Position numbers and translations under genes: made by a program. DNA of 64,000 nucleotides, taken from positions 1,746,321 through 1,810,320 of the forward strand of contig NZ_LFZV01000001.1 in NCBI RefSeq assembly GCF_001183965.1, in the 5' to 3' direction. The stretch comes from Bacillus sp. FJAT-27916. GTDB taxonomy: Bacteria > Bacillota > Bacilli > Bacillales > Pradoshiaceae. Of this stretch, positions 8,144-16,862 are shown piece after piece. Numbering within the stretch: the stretch's first letter is position 1; the number at the start of each line of letters is the position of its first letter. A model generated the notes under the pieces. The model searched no databases. It was not told where the DNA came from and saw only the letters and a program-made list of their open reading frames with translations.

Positions 8144-8746
8144 TTAGTCCCCTTTTATCCCGCTGACGGAAACAGCGGTACATGGTTTCAGCTCCATTTC
8201 ATTTGTTCTGATGGAATGGAATCCAGTCCTTTTCATGAGTGACGAAATCTCGAGGGAGAGCTTGGCAGCGTGTTTGATGGTGGCATCCTTTTGCCGGGGC
8301 TGGACGGTGATGGTGAGGCTTCCTCCAGTTGTCAAAAGGGCATGCAAACGGCTAAGGGAGGTTTCTTTTTCCTCCCACATAGGGAAACTGTTAACGCTGT
8401 ATATACGGTTATATTGATTCTCTAATGGTACATCTAAAGCTGTTCCAAGCGTGATGGTGAGACGCCCGCTTTTCAGGGAGTCTTCATTTCGCTCTTTGGC
8501 CAAGTCTATCATTGCCTGTGATGGATCAAAGCCATCAAGACGGCATTTCGGGAAGGAAGAGAGAAGCATATGCAGCCCCTCACCTGGGCCAAATCCAATC
8601 TCGAGTACTTTATCTCCATTTACCAATCCGAGCTCCTTGAAGGTCCAATCATATAATACGCCATTTTCAACTGCCATGACCTTGCCTGCTGCTTTTCCAA
8701 TCAATCCCTTTGGTTCTTTAAATTGCTTTGAAACGAAATCCTTCAT
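8144..8746 (-). CDS. Class I SAM-dependent methyltransferase
   Basis: A 200-residue Rossmann-fold methyltransferase. Motif I for S-adenosylmethionine is VLEIGFGPGEGLHML around residue 47. Motif II has the acidic residue in CRLDGFDPSQAM. A motif IV-like strand, NRIYSVNSFPMW, follows. Such YdaC/Methyltransf_11-type enzymes act on small molecules or lipids; the substrate is unknown. The start has GAGGTGA about 7 bases upstream on the minus strand. It is divergent from the methionine operon, with about 125 bases between its start and the riboswitch. A link to SAM supply is possible, but proximity is the only hint. Confidence 0.8.
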   Translation of the reverse strand: MKDFVSKQFKEPKGLIGKAAGKVMAVENGVLYDWTFKELGLVNGDKVLEIGFGPGEGLHMLLSSFPKCRLDGFDPSQAMIDLAKERNEDSLKSGRLTITLGTALDVPLENQYNRIYSVNSFPMWEEKETSLSRLHALLTTGGSLTITVQPRQKDATIKHAAKLSLEISSLMKRTGFHSIRTNEMELKPCTAVSVSGIKGD

Positions 8747-8821
8747 ACATCATTCACCTCATTCCCTTATTACCCAAATATGGGTGAGGGGTAACTTTCT
8801 GAGAATAATTTTCTAAATAAA

Positions 8822-8850
8822 TTGAAATTACTGAAAATTTGTAGTAAATT
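8822..8850 (+). promoter_or_regulatory. Putative sigma-A promoter of the methionine unit
   Basis: TTGAAA (8822-8827), a 17-base spacer and TAAATT (8845-8850), about 20 bases before the riboswitch aptamer. The -35 is good and the -10 matches 4 of 6. Confidence 0.5.
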
Positions 8851-8870
8851 TAATAAACAATCCAATATTT

Positions 8871-8972
8871 TCTTATCTAGAGAGGCGGAGGGACTGGCCC
8901 TGCGAAACCTCAGCAACCTGGACAAACAGTGTCCAAGGTGCTAAATCCAGCAAGCTTAGCTTGAAAGATGAG
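8871..8972 (+). promoter_or_regulatory. SAM-I riboswitch (S-box) aptamer
   Basis: The sequence contains the conserved S-box blocks in order: TCTTATC-AGAG-GGCGGAGGGA, CTGGCCC, GAAACC, CAGCAACC, then AAGGTGCTAAATCC and GAAAGATGAG. When S-adenosylmethionine binds, the anti-antiterminator forms and the downstream terminator folds, stopping transcription. It fits the two methionine-synthesis genes that follow. Confidence 0.95.
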
Positions 8973-8977
8973 TGCCG

Positions 8978-9016
8978 TACATAACTGGGGCCTTCATTTT
9001 TGAAAGGCTCTTTCTT
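8978..9016 (+). terminator. Riboswitch-controlled terminator
   Basis: GGGGCCTTCA (8987-8996) and TGAAAGGCTC (9000-9010) form a stem with one bulge, followed by TTTCTTT. It lies between the aptamer and the first start codon, as in other S-box leaders. This also argues against any start codon before 9060. Confidence 0.75.
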
Positions 9017-9059
9017 TATAATCGGACATCCATCTGCATACTCAAGGGGAGGGGAAAAG

Positions 9060-10910
9060 ATGCGTTTACTAGAGAGACTTAAGGGGGAAATCCTTGTTGG
9101 AGATGGAGCGAGCGGTACATTGCTCTATTCCTTTGGGATAGATACATGCTATGAGGAATTAAATCTCACCAATCCAGAACGGATTGCCGAATTACATAAG
9201 GAATATATAGAAGCAGGTGCCGATCTGATTCAAACAAATACATTTGGAGCTAACTATCATAAGCTGAAGCGCTACGGACTTGAAGGTGAGGTTGAGCGGA
9301 TAAACAGGGAGGGAGTCAGGCTTGCCAAGGAAGCGGCAGCAGGTCGGGTTTATGTCCTTGGTACGATAGGCGGGCTACGCAGCGTACGGAAATCCGAGCT
9401 AAGCTTGACGGAGATTGGGACCTATTTCAAGGAGCAGCTGGATGCGCTTCTTCTAGAAGAGCCGGACGGTCTAATCCTGGAAACCTATTATGACCTAGAG
9501 GAATTATTACATGTCCTTGAGATAGCAAGAAAGCAAACGAATTTACCGATTGTCGCCAATATTTCCTTGCATGAAGTCGGCCTGCTTCAAAATGGCATGC
9601 AGGTGAAGGATGCCTTTGACCTGATCAAAGGAAAAGGAGCCGATATCATTGGGTTAAATTGCCGCATGGGGCCCTACCATATGATTCGTTCATTCGAGGA
9701 GGTGCCATTAAGAGAAGATGCCTTCTACTCTGCCTATCCTAATGCGAGTCTGCCCGACTTTACGGATGGCCGTTATGTTTACTCGACTGATGCAGATTAT
9801 TTTGTCAGCGCAGCGAAACAGCTCGTGGAACAGGGTGTGCGGTTAATTGGCGGCTGCTGCGGGACAACGCCCGCCTATGTACGGGCCATTAAAAAGGGGA
9901 TTCTTGGTCTTGTGCCTTTGACAGAAAAGAAGGAGGTCATCAGCCGAAAATCCCATGTCTACACCTATGATTTTCGACAGCCGGATAAAGAGACGATTTT
10001 AGGGAAGGTGAAGAAAGGGCCTGCTATTCTCGTAGAATTGGATCCGCCGAAAACGCTTGGAGTGGAAGAGTTCATGAAGGGGAGTCGATATTTGCACGAG
10101 ATGGGGGCTGATGCCATTACGCTAGCGGATAACTCTCTGGCCTCCCCTCGCATATCAAACGTCGCGATTGCTTCCTTGCTGAAGGCTGAGCTGAAGAAGA
10201 ATCCACTTGTCCATTTGACGTGCCGCGACCACAACCTCATCGGCTTGCAATCTCATTTAATGGGGATGCACACAATAGGGCTTAATGAGGTCCTAATTGT
10301 AACGGGAGATCCCTCGAAAATCGGTGATTTTCCAGGTGCAACCTCTGTCTATGACTTGTCTTCCATTGACTTGATTTCATTAGTCAAACAGTTCAATGCG
10401 GGTATTTCCTATTCGGGGAAATCGCTGGGCGGACAAACGAATTTCGAGGTGGCTGCGGCTTTCAATCCAAATGTAAAATATGTGGATAAGGCTGTTGTGA
10501 GAATGGAGAAGAAAATCCAGGCGGGAGCGGATTATTTCCTCACGCAGCCGGTATTTTCCGTCGAGAAAATTAGGGAAGTTTATGAAGCGACCAGGCATAT
10601 TAAAGCCCCAATCTTTATTGGGATCATGCCGCTGACGAGTTACCGGAATGCCTCGTTCCTGCATAATGAGGTGCCGGGAATTACCTTGCCGGAGCCTGTG
10701 CTGCGTGCAATGGAAAAGGCAGGAACAGATGCGGAGGCATCGATGAGGGAAAGTCTCGCCATTTCTAAGGAGCTTTTGGATGCGGCGGCAGAATATTTTA
10801 ACGGACATTATATTATTACACCTTTTATGAGATATGAATTAAGCGGAGAACTTGTGGCATACGCCAGCACGAAGAAATCAGTCATAAGCGGGGATGTGTT
10901 TGAACAATGA
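9060..10910 (+). CDS. yitJ: Bifunctional homocysteine S-methyltransferase / methylenetetrahydrofolate reductase (YitJ type)
   Basis: A 616-residue, two-domain protein. Residues 1-300 are a homocysteine methyltransferase barrel with the zinc-binding cysteines Cys201 (GLNCRMGP) and Cys266-Cys267 (GGCCGTTP). Residues about 320-600 are a MetF-like FAD-dependent reductase (VELDPPKTLG, LLIVTGDPSKIGDFPG-like loop, DYFLTQPVF). It makes 5-methyltetrahydrofolate and can feed methyl groups to homocysteine. The start is the ATG at 9060, behind GGGGAGGGG; an earlier in-frame TTG lies inside the terminator. Its stop overlaps the metH start by 4 bases. Length matches B. subtilis YitJ. Confidence 0.93.
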   Translation: MRLLERLKGEILVGDGASGTLLYSFGIDTCYEELNLTNPERIAELHKEYIEAGADLIQTNTFGANYHKLKRYGLEGEVERINREGVRLAKEAAAGRVYVLGTIGGLRSVRKSELSLTEIGTYFKEQLDALLLEEPDGLILETYYDLEELLHVLEIARKQTNLPIVANISLHEVGLLQNGMQVKDAFDLIKGKGADIIGLNCRMGPYHMIRSFEEVPLREDAFYSAYPNASLPDFTDGRYVYSTDADYFVSAAKQLVEQGVRLIGGCCGTTPAYVRAIKKGILGLVPLTEKKEVISRKSHVYTYDFRQPDKETILGKVKKGPAILVELDPPKTLGVEEFMKGSRYLHEMGADAITLADNSLASPRISNVAIASLLKAELKKNPLVHLTCRDHNLIGLQSHLMGMHTIGLNEVLIVTGDPSKIGDFPGATSVYDLSSIDLISLVKQFNAGISYSGKSLGGQTNFEVAAAFNPNVKYVDKAVVRMEKKIQAGADYFLTQPVFSVEKIREVYEATRHIKAPIFIGIMPLTSYRNASFLHNEVPGITLPEPVLRAMEKAGTDAEASMRESLAISKELLDAAAEYFNGHYIITPFMRYELSGELVAYASTKKSVISGDVFEQ

Positions 10911-13900
10911 ATTCACATAAATTAAGAGATTTACTGAATGAGAGAATTGTCATCCTTGATGGGGCAATGGGAACGATGATCCAGGCACTTAATCTGACGG
11001 AAGCGGATTTTGGAGGGGAGGAATATGATGGGTGCAATGAATATTTGTCCATCACAAGACCGGATGCAATTCGAACCATCCATGAGCAGTATTTGCTTGC
11101 GGGAGCTGACATTATCGAGACGAATACATTCGGTGCGACACCGATTGTCCTAGATGAATATGGATTAAGCCATCTTGCCTATGAGTTGAATGTGAAATCA
11201 GCCCAGCTTGCGAGAGAGGCTGTCGATGGTCTCGGAACAGAAGACGGGACGCGCTTTGTAGCCGGCTCAATGGGACCGACAACCAAGACCTTATCTGTAA
11301 CCGGAGGAACGACATTTGAGACGCTCGTCGAATCCTATGAAACCCAGGTGAGGGGCTTAATTGACGGCGGAGTTGATCTGCTCCTCCTTGAGACCAGCCA
11401 GGATATGCTGAATGTAAAGGCTGCGTATATCGGAATGCAGAATGCCTTCGTCTCAAAAGGGAGAGAGCTTCCGCTGATTCTATCAGGGACGATTGAGCCA
11501 ATGGGAACAACACTTGCCGGACAAACGATCGATTCATTTTATATATCGTCCGCCCATATGAATCCATTGGCGATTGGGCTTAATTGTGCAACAGGTCCAG
11601 AATTCATGGCCGAGCATCTGCGCAGTTTATCCGAGCTGACGCCAAGTGCTGTCAGCTGTTACCCAAATGCAGGGCTGCCAGATGAGAACGGGCAGTACAA
11701 TGAAACGCCGCAATCCTTATCTAAGAAAATCAAGCAATTCGCGGAAAAAGGATGGATCAATCTTGTCGGCGGATGCTGCGGTACGAACCCAGATCATATT
11801 CGGGCTATTGCCGAAGCAGTCAAAGGGATTGAGCCCCGCAGAGCACCGGAGCCTCAAATGAAGCATATGCTCTCAGGAATTGAAGCGCTGACCTATGACG
11901 ATTCCATGCGCCCATTATTTGTTGGAGAACGGACCAATGTTATTGGATCACGTAAATTCAAACGGCTTATTAAAGAAAGGGCCTTTGAAGAGGCTGCTGA
12001 AATTGCCCGCGCACAGGTGAAAAAGGGAGCGCATGTCATTGATGTCTGTCTGGCTGACCCTGACAGCGATGAGGTAGAGGATATGGAGCAATTCATGAAG
12101 GTTGTCGCCAATAAAGTGAAGGTTCCCTTTGTGATTGATTCAACAGATGAAGCCGTCATTGAACGAGCACTTCGCTATTCCCAAGGGAAGGGCATCATCA
12201 ACTCCATCAATCTTGAGGACGGGGAAGAGCGATTTGAGAGTATCATTCCGCTGGCGAAACAATATGGCGCAGCCCTTGTCGTCGGAACGATTGATGAGAA
12301 GGGGATGGGGGTAAGTGCTGCACGAAAGCTTGAGGTTGCCCGTCGTTCCTATGAGTTATTGACGAAGAAATATGGAATTCATCCGGAGGATATTATCTTT
12401 GATCCACTCGTCTTCCCAGTTGGAACGGGAGATGAGCAATATCGAAATGGAGCTGCCGAAACAGTTGAAGGATTAACTGCCATCAAGAAGGAGTTCCCAG
12501 GTACACTCACCATCCTCGGAATCAGCAATGTTTCTTTTGGGCTTCCTTCTGAAGGAAGGGAAGTGTTGAATGCCGTCTATTTATATCACTGCACGAAGGC
12601 TGGGCTTGATTATGCCATCGTCAATACAGAGAATCTGCAAAGGTTTGCCCTCATACCTGAGGAGGAAATCAAGCTTTCAGAAGGCTTGCTATTTCATAAT
12701 TCTGATGAAACGCTCTCGAAATTCGTGGAATTTTACCGTACGAAGAAACCGGTGGAAAAAGAGCAGAAGGAAAAGCTGCCGCTTCTTGAGCGCCTTCCTG
12801 AATATATCATTGAAGGAACGAAGGAGGGACTGAAGGAGGATATTGATGAAGCTCTCAAAGAAGGAATGGCCCCTCTTGATATTATCAATGGGCCGCTAAT
12901 GGCGGGGATGGCCAAGGTTGGCGAGTTGTTCAATGATAATCAGCTCATCGTTGCTGAGGTACTTCAAAGTGCAGAAGCAATGAAAGCAGCTGTCTCCCAG
13001 CTTGAACCGCTGATGACAACGTCCGGTGATAAGACTGTTAAGGGCAAAATGGTGCTCGCAACCGTGAAGGGGGATGTTCATGATATTGGGAAGAACCTCG
13101 TTGACATTATCTTAAGCAATAATGGATATGAAGTTGTGGACCTCGGCATCAAGGTAACTCCTCAAACCCTTATCGAGGCAGTAAGAAAGGAACATCCAAC
13201 CATCATCGGTTTATCCGGTCTGCTTGTGAAATCAGCCCAGCAAATGGTCATAACGGCACAAGACTTGAAGGAGGCTGGAATTAATACGCCAATCATTGTC
13301 GGCGGCGCAGCCTTAACGAGGAAATTTACCACAAATAAGATTGCTCCAGAATATACTGGACCCGTCGTATATGCGAAGGATGCCATGAAAGGCCTTGATC
13401 TTGTAAACCAGCTGCATGACCAAGAAAAACAAGCAGATTTCCTCAAGGAAATAGTAGGGGAGAAACGAAAAACGACAGAACCTGAGGCGGTTAAGGCAGC
13501 ACCCATTGAGAGTGCTGAAACACCTCTTAAGACGGTGCAGGACCAGTTAAGTCCGCCAGTACCGGAGGACTTAGAACGCCATATTCTGCGAGACTATCCG
13601 CTGAAGCAAGTATATCCATATATCAATAAGCAAATGCTTTTTGGACACCATTTCGGCTTAAAAGGTAATATTGATAAGTTGATTGCTGAGGAAGACCCAA
13701 AAGTGATGAACCTGCTATCCATTGTCAATGAAATTGTTGAACAAGACTTGATTAAGCTGCATGCTGCCTATCGGTTCTACCCTGCGGCAAGTAAAGGCAA
13801 TGAACTGAAAATTTACTCAGACGAAAGCAGGACCCAGGTCATTGAAAGCTTTACCTTCCCGCGACAACGGAAGAATCCGTATCTGTGTCTGGCTGATTAT

Positions 13901-14347
13901 GTGGCGGATGAAGAAGCAAATATACGTGATCATGTCGGCTTCATGATTGTCACGAGCGGCAAGGGAGTCAAGGAAATCGCTGATCAATGGAAGCGGGACG
14001 GAGAATATTTAAAGAGCCATATCATCCAGGCTCTCGCACTTGAAGCGGCAGAAGGATTCGCCGAACGGCTCCATCATATCATGCGGGATGCCTGGGGAAT
14101 CCATGACTCCATAGACATGACGATGAAGGAGCGCTTTAGTGCCAAATACACAGGCCAGCGCTATTCATTTGGCTATCCGGCATGCCCGAAACTTGAAGAT
14201 CAAGAAAAGCTATTTGGCCTTTTGAAGCCGGAGGACATCGGCATCCATCTTACAGAAGGATGCATGATGGAGCCCGAAGCATCCGTGTCGGCACTTGTGT
14301 TTTCGCATCCGGATGCCCGGTATTTTAATGTGGAGAGCCGGGGGTGA
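10907..14347 (+). CDS. metH: Cobalamin-dependent methionine synthase MetH
   Basis: A 1,146-residue protein with the full MetH domain order. The homocysteine/zinc domain has GGCCGTNPDHIRAI near residue 287. The pterin-binding domain follows (ERTNVIGSRKF near 343, then IDSTDEAVIERAL). Next comes the cap and B12 domain with the cobalt-ligand motif D-x-H-x-x-G in GDVHDIGKNL near 722. The AdoMet activation domain starts at about 885 and includes RFYPAAS and the YPACPKLEDQ motif. It transfers methyl from 5-methyltetrahydrofolate to homocysteine through cobalamin. It is translationally coupled to yitJ, which supplies the methyl-folate, and sits under the same SAM riboswitch. The cell must therefore obtain B12. 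Confidence 0.97.
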   Translation: MNSHKLRDLLNERIVILDGAMGTMIQALNLTEADFGGEEYDGCNEYLSITRPDAIRTIHEQYLLAGADIIETNTFGATPIVLDEYGLSHLAYELNVKSAQLAREAVDGLGTEDGTRFVAGSMGPTTKTLSVTGGTTFETLVESYETQVRGLIDGGVDLLLLETSQDMLNVKAAYIGMQNAFVSKGRELPLILSGTIEPMGTTLAGQTIDSFYISSAHMNPLAIGLNCATGPEFMAEHLRSLSELTPSAVSCYPNAGLPDENGQYNETPQSLSKKIKQFAEKGWINLVGGCCGTNPDHIRAIAEAVKGIEPRRAPEPQMKHMLSGIEALTYDDSMRPLFVGERTNVIGSRKFKRLIKERAFEEAAEIARAQVKKGAHVIDVCLADPDSDEVEDMEQFMKVVANKVKVPFVIDSTDEAVIERALRYSQGKGIINSINLEDGEERFESIIPLAKQYGAALVVGTIDEKGMGVSAARKLEVARRSYELLTKKYGIHPEDIIFDPLVFPVGTGDEQYRNGAAETVEGLTAIKKEFPGTLTILGISNVSFGLPSEGREVLNAVYLYHCTKAGLDYAIVNTENLQRFALIPEEEIKLSEGLLFHNSDETLSKFVEFYRTKKPVEKEQKEKLPLLERLPEYIIEGTKEGLKEDIDEALKEGMAPLDIINGPLMAGMAKVGELFNDNQLIVAEVLQSAEAMKAAVSQLEPLMTTSGDKTVKGKMVLATVKGDVHDIGKNLVDIILSNNGYEVVDLGIKVTPQTLIEAVRKEHPTIIGLSGLLVKSAQQMVITAQDLKEAGINTPIIVGGAALTRKFTTNKIAPEYTGPVVYAKDAMKGLDLVNQLHDQEKQADFLKEIVGEKRKTTEPEAVKAAPIESAETPLKTVQDQLSPPVPEDLERHILRDYPLKQVYPYINKQMLFGHHFGLKGNIDKLIAEEDPKVMNLLSIVNEIVEQDLIKLHAAYRFYPAASKGNELKIYSDESRTQVIESFTFPRQRKNPYLCLADYVADEEANIRDHVGFMIVTSGKGVKEIADQWKRDGEYLKSHIIQALALEAAEGFAERLHHIMRDAWGIHDSIDMTMKERFSAKYTGQRYSFGYPACPKLEDQEKLFGLLKPEDIGIHLTEGCMMEPEASVSALVFSHPDARYFNVESRG

Positions 14348-14350
14348 AAA

Positions 14351-14391
14351 AGAAAAGCGCTGGGAGGATTGATTCCTTCCGGCGCTTTTCT
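14351..14391. terminator. Terminator shared by metH and the convergent hydrolase gene
   Basis: AGAAAAGCGC (14351-14360) pairs with GCGCTTTTCT (14382-14391), with more pairing inside. The T tract is better on the minus strand but usable on both. Confidence 0.8.
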
Positions 14392-14392
14392 A

Positions 14393-15349
14393 TTAATCTA
14401 TCGTTCTCAATACCTCTAACAGCATTTCCTTAAAAGCAGGGCGGTTAATTGCCTCACAAACTCGGACATTTTTCGTCCGCCCCAGCCGATTGGTAATATC
14501 AACGAGGCTGTATCCTCTTGTTAATTCCCCATTAATCTCCACATCTACATGATAACGATTGGATTTTGTCATAATCGCTTCATTCGCTGCAACTGCAACT
14601 AGAAGAGTATCTGGATGTGTCGTTCCGCTCAGTTTATGTACCTTTTTATTGAATTTCATGACAACCTTGTTGATATCCTTGAAGAAGGTTGATCCCTTAG
14701 TCTGCAGTGCCTCTATATCTAAATGATCATCGTCGTCCATAATCGAATATTGCGTACACATTTCCCAGCCGACCATGGTAATCGGGATGCCTGAATGAAG
14801 GACTATCCGCGCTGCTTCCGGGTCGACCCAGAAGTTATATTCTGCACTTGGAGTAATATTTCCAAGTGCATTATTGGTTCCTCCCATGATAGATAAATGG
14901 GGGATTTTCGGAATGATCGTGGGATCCTTCTTGATGGCCATCGCAATATTTGTCAACGGTGCAATGGCTAATAAATGTATGTCTCCTGGATACTTATGAA
15001 TCGTTTCAATGAGAAAGTCGACTGCATGTCCTTTTTCAGGAGCTTGAATCGCCTTTTCGAAAAAGGAATCACCCATTCCGTCTTTTCCATGAACGTCCTC
15101 AACAGTTCGGTGCGTCTGCTCTCCAACTCCCATGATAGGACACTCACAGCCTTTGTAAACAGGCACTTGACCGCCTTTTCCACCCACTTGGATTGTATAG
15201 AGGGCATTTTCAACCTGCTGGTCAAATTGCACATTGCCGCCCGTCATCATAATTCCTTCCACCTTGAAATAATGAAGGGCAGTCAAGATGGCAATCGTAT
15301 CATCGCCAGCCGTATCGGTGTCTATGATGACTCTTTTCTTATTAATCAT
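14393..15349 (-). CDS. Nucleoside hydrolase (IunH family), second of a tandem pair
   Basis: A 318-residue inosine-uridine-preferring nucleoside hydrolase. The N-terminal calcium/ribose site DTDTAGDD (residues 10-17, DxDxxxDD) is intact. Later family motifs are LLAIAPLTNIA, the SIMGGT strand, AEYNFWVDPEAA and a histidine in SGTTHPDTLL. The enzymes cleave the N-glycosidic bond of nucleosides to base and ribose. The ATG overlaps the stop of the upstream hydrolase gene by about 4 bases, so they are coupled. The two proteins are clearly different in sequence, suggesting different nucleoside preference. No transporter gene is adjacent. Confidence 0.9.
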   Translation of the reverse strand: MINKKRVIIDTDTAGDDTIAILTALHYFKVEGIMMTGGNVQFDQQVENALYTIQVGGKGGQVPVYKGCECPIMGVGEQTHRTVEDVHGKDGMGDSFFEKAIQAPEKGHAVDFLIETIHKYPGDIHLLAIAPLTNIAMAIKKDPTIIPKIPHLSIMGGTNNALGNITPSAEYNFWVDPEAARIVLHSGIPITMVGWEMCTQYSIMDDDDHLDIEALQTKGSTFFKDINKVVMKFNKKVHKLSGTTHPDTLLVAVAANEAIMTKSNRYHVDVEINGELTRGYSLVDITNRLGRTKNVRVCEAINRPAFKEMLLEVLRTID

Positions 15350-16299
15350 TTGTTTGTCATCCTTGGATCTTTTTTCGCTAAATCAGTTATGTAGTCGAAA
15401 AATGCATCACGGTTGACGTCATAAACGACATGAACGGGTCTTCCATCAATTGTTTCCTCTGTGCGACCCTGGCTAGGCCCACCCGTATGGACCATGCTTT
15501 TAAGAGTCTTTACCTTAACAAGGTCACGATTTCCAACGAAGGCAGTCGTCAGGACATCCCAAAGGTAGTAGGTTGAATTGGTCGAGAAATGGACGAGCGG
15601 AGGTACCATCGCATAGCACTGACCGAGAAAATCAACGCCAATATACTTTCGCTCAGATGCCCAGCGTTCCCTAACATCCAAAGTTAACGGAACCTGGTTC
15701 GTGCTTTCCAGTGCTACAAGCTCTATCTCAATCCCGCTCGTCCAAACACGAGCAGCGGCCTCTGGGTCCCAATAAACATTCCATTCCGCCGTTCCGTCAT
15801 GCTCCGGCTCATGCACATTCCCTTCTTCCAGGAAAGTCCCGCCCATCCAAACTAAACGTTCAATCTTTTCCTCTACCTCAGGAGCATAATCTAAAGCACG
15901 CGCAAGATCACTTAATGGACCTGTGAACAGCAAGGTGGTTTTCCCTTCTGTTGACTGGAGAGTCTCCACTAAATGAAGATGTGCCGGTTTACCTGAAACA
16001 GCCGTCATTATCTTGCCAGATTCATTCAAAATCGGAAGGGCATCCACATAGAAAGCGTGCATCCGCCAATCCTTCGGAAACGGATTCTTTCCCCGAGAAT
16101 CTGACATCGCCACATCAATGCCGCTATAACCAAATCGGTCAATAATTTTCCTGCTTGCATATGTTGCAGGCTCCAAATAACAATCAGCAGGGATAACCCC
16201 TACACCAGTTAACTCCACATTCTCCATTTTCAACAGCAAAAACAGAGAAATTAAATCATCCACACCGCCATCATGATTAAAGTAAATTTTCTTCTTCAT
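15346..16299 (-). CDS. Nucleoside hydrolase (IunH family), first of a tandem pair
   Basis: The protein has 317 residues when started at the ATG for MKKKIYFNHDGG, with AAGGGAT about 10 bases upstream. An in-frame TTG six codons earlier lacks spacing for a ribosome binding site. The metal site is NHDGGVDD, which replaces the first Asp of the usual DTDxxxDD by His-Asp spacing; later motifs LLFTGPLSDLARAL, WMGGTF, and AEWNVYWDPEAA are normal. Residue Asn8 where most members have Asp is worth noting. A TATAAT at about 16347-16352 on the minus strand is a likely -10. It probably acts in nucleoside salvage together with the overlapping second gene. Confidence 0.88.
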   Translation of the reverse strand: MKKKIYFNHDGGVDDLISLFLLLKMENVELTGVGVIPADCYLEPATYASRKIIDRFGYSGIDVAMSDSRGKNPFPKDWRMHAFYVDALPILNESGKIMTAVSGKPAHLHLVETLQSTEGKTTLLFTGPLSDLARALDYAPEVEEKIERLVWMGGTFLEEGNVHEPEHDGTAEWNVYWDPEAAARVWTSGIEIELVALESTNQVPLTLDVRERWASERKYIGVDFLGQCYAMVPPLVHFSTNSTYYLWDVLTTAFVGNRDLVKVKTLKSMVHTGGPSQGRTEETIDGRPVHVVYDVNRDAFFDYITDLAKKDPRMTNK

Positions 16300-16317
16300 A
16301 AAAACCCATCCCTTCAA

Positions 16318-16862
16318 CTACCTTGGTAACCATTCTGAACATCGCTATTATAGGAATAGTGAAAATATATTAAACATACTAAAAAATGGCGACAGTTCAA
16401 CTATATAACGAGAAAGGTATTTCATCAATATTCGTGGTAATTATTCAAAATGTGACACGTTTCTGGTTGTTGAGAGTAAGCAGAGCTGAGAGGGAAGGGA
16501 CAGGGGGGCATCGTCAGAGAAGGCCCACTCTTTTCCCAAATAACAGATACAAAAGGTAATCATTAGGTATACAATAGGTAATCACACTCATCAATCCACC
16601 AGCCCGATCTCACTCAAAAACCTACCTTTCCGCCCCTATAAAACTGAATTGCTATTCATTATTACTTCAATATCATTCTTTTAATCAATAAAGTTCATAA
16701 TTTTTTCAATTTTAAGTTCAAACCTTTGAGTCTTAGAGCCAAATCATGGTAGAATAATGTCGGAAATGTTTTATCCTTCCGACTTTTGGATAAAGATTAT
16801 TATAATATAGTATTTTGGTCGAAAGTTTAAAGCAAAACAAAGGATAACAGGGGGATTTCTCG
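16318..16862. other. Intergenic region between hydrolase genes and odhA
   Basis: This divergent 545-base region holds the upstream sequence of the hydrolase pair at its left and the odhA promoter at its right (16726-16755). The middle part (about 16440-16680) has no convincing open frame, hairpin terminator or repeat that I can see. Confidence 0.5.
16726..16755 (+). promoter_or_regulatory. Putative sigma-A promoter of odhAB
   Basis: TTGAGT (16726-16731), an 18-base spacer and TAGAAT (16750-16755), about 105 bases before the odhA start. Confidence 0.5.

Noticed and set aside
9000..9059. N-terminal extension of YitJ from a TTG at 9000
   Set aside because: It would lie in the riboswitch terminator; the ATG at 9060 has a strong ribosome binding site and gives the family-typical beginning.
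11112..11567. Minus-strand open frame inside metH
   Set aside because: Fully inside a gene with conserved domains; codon bias of the opposite strand explains it.
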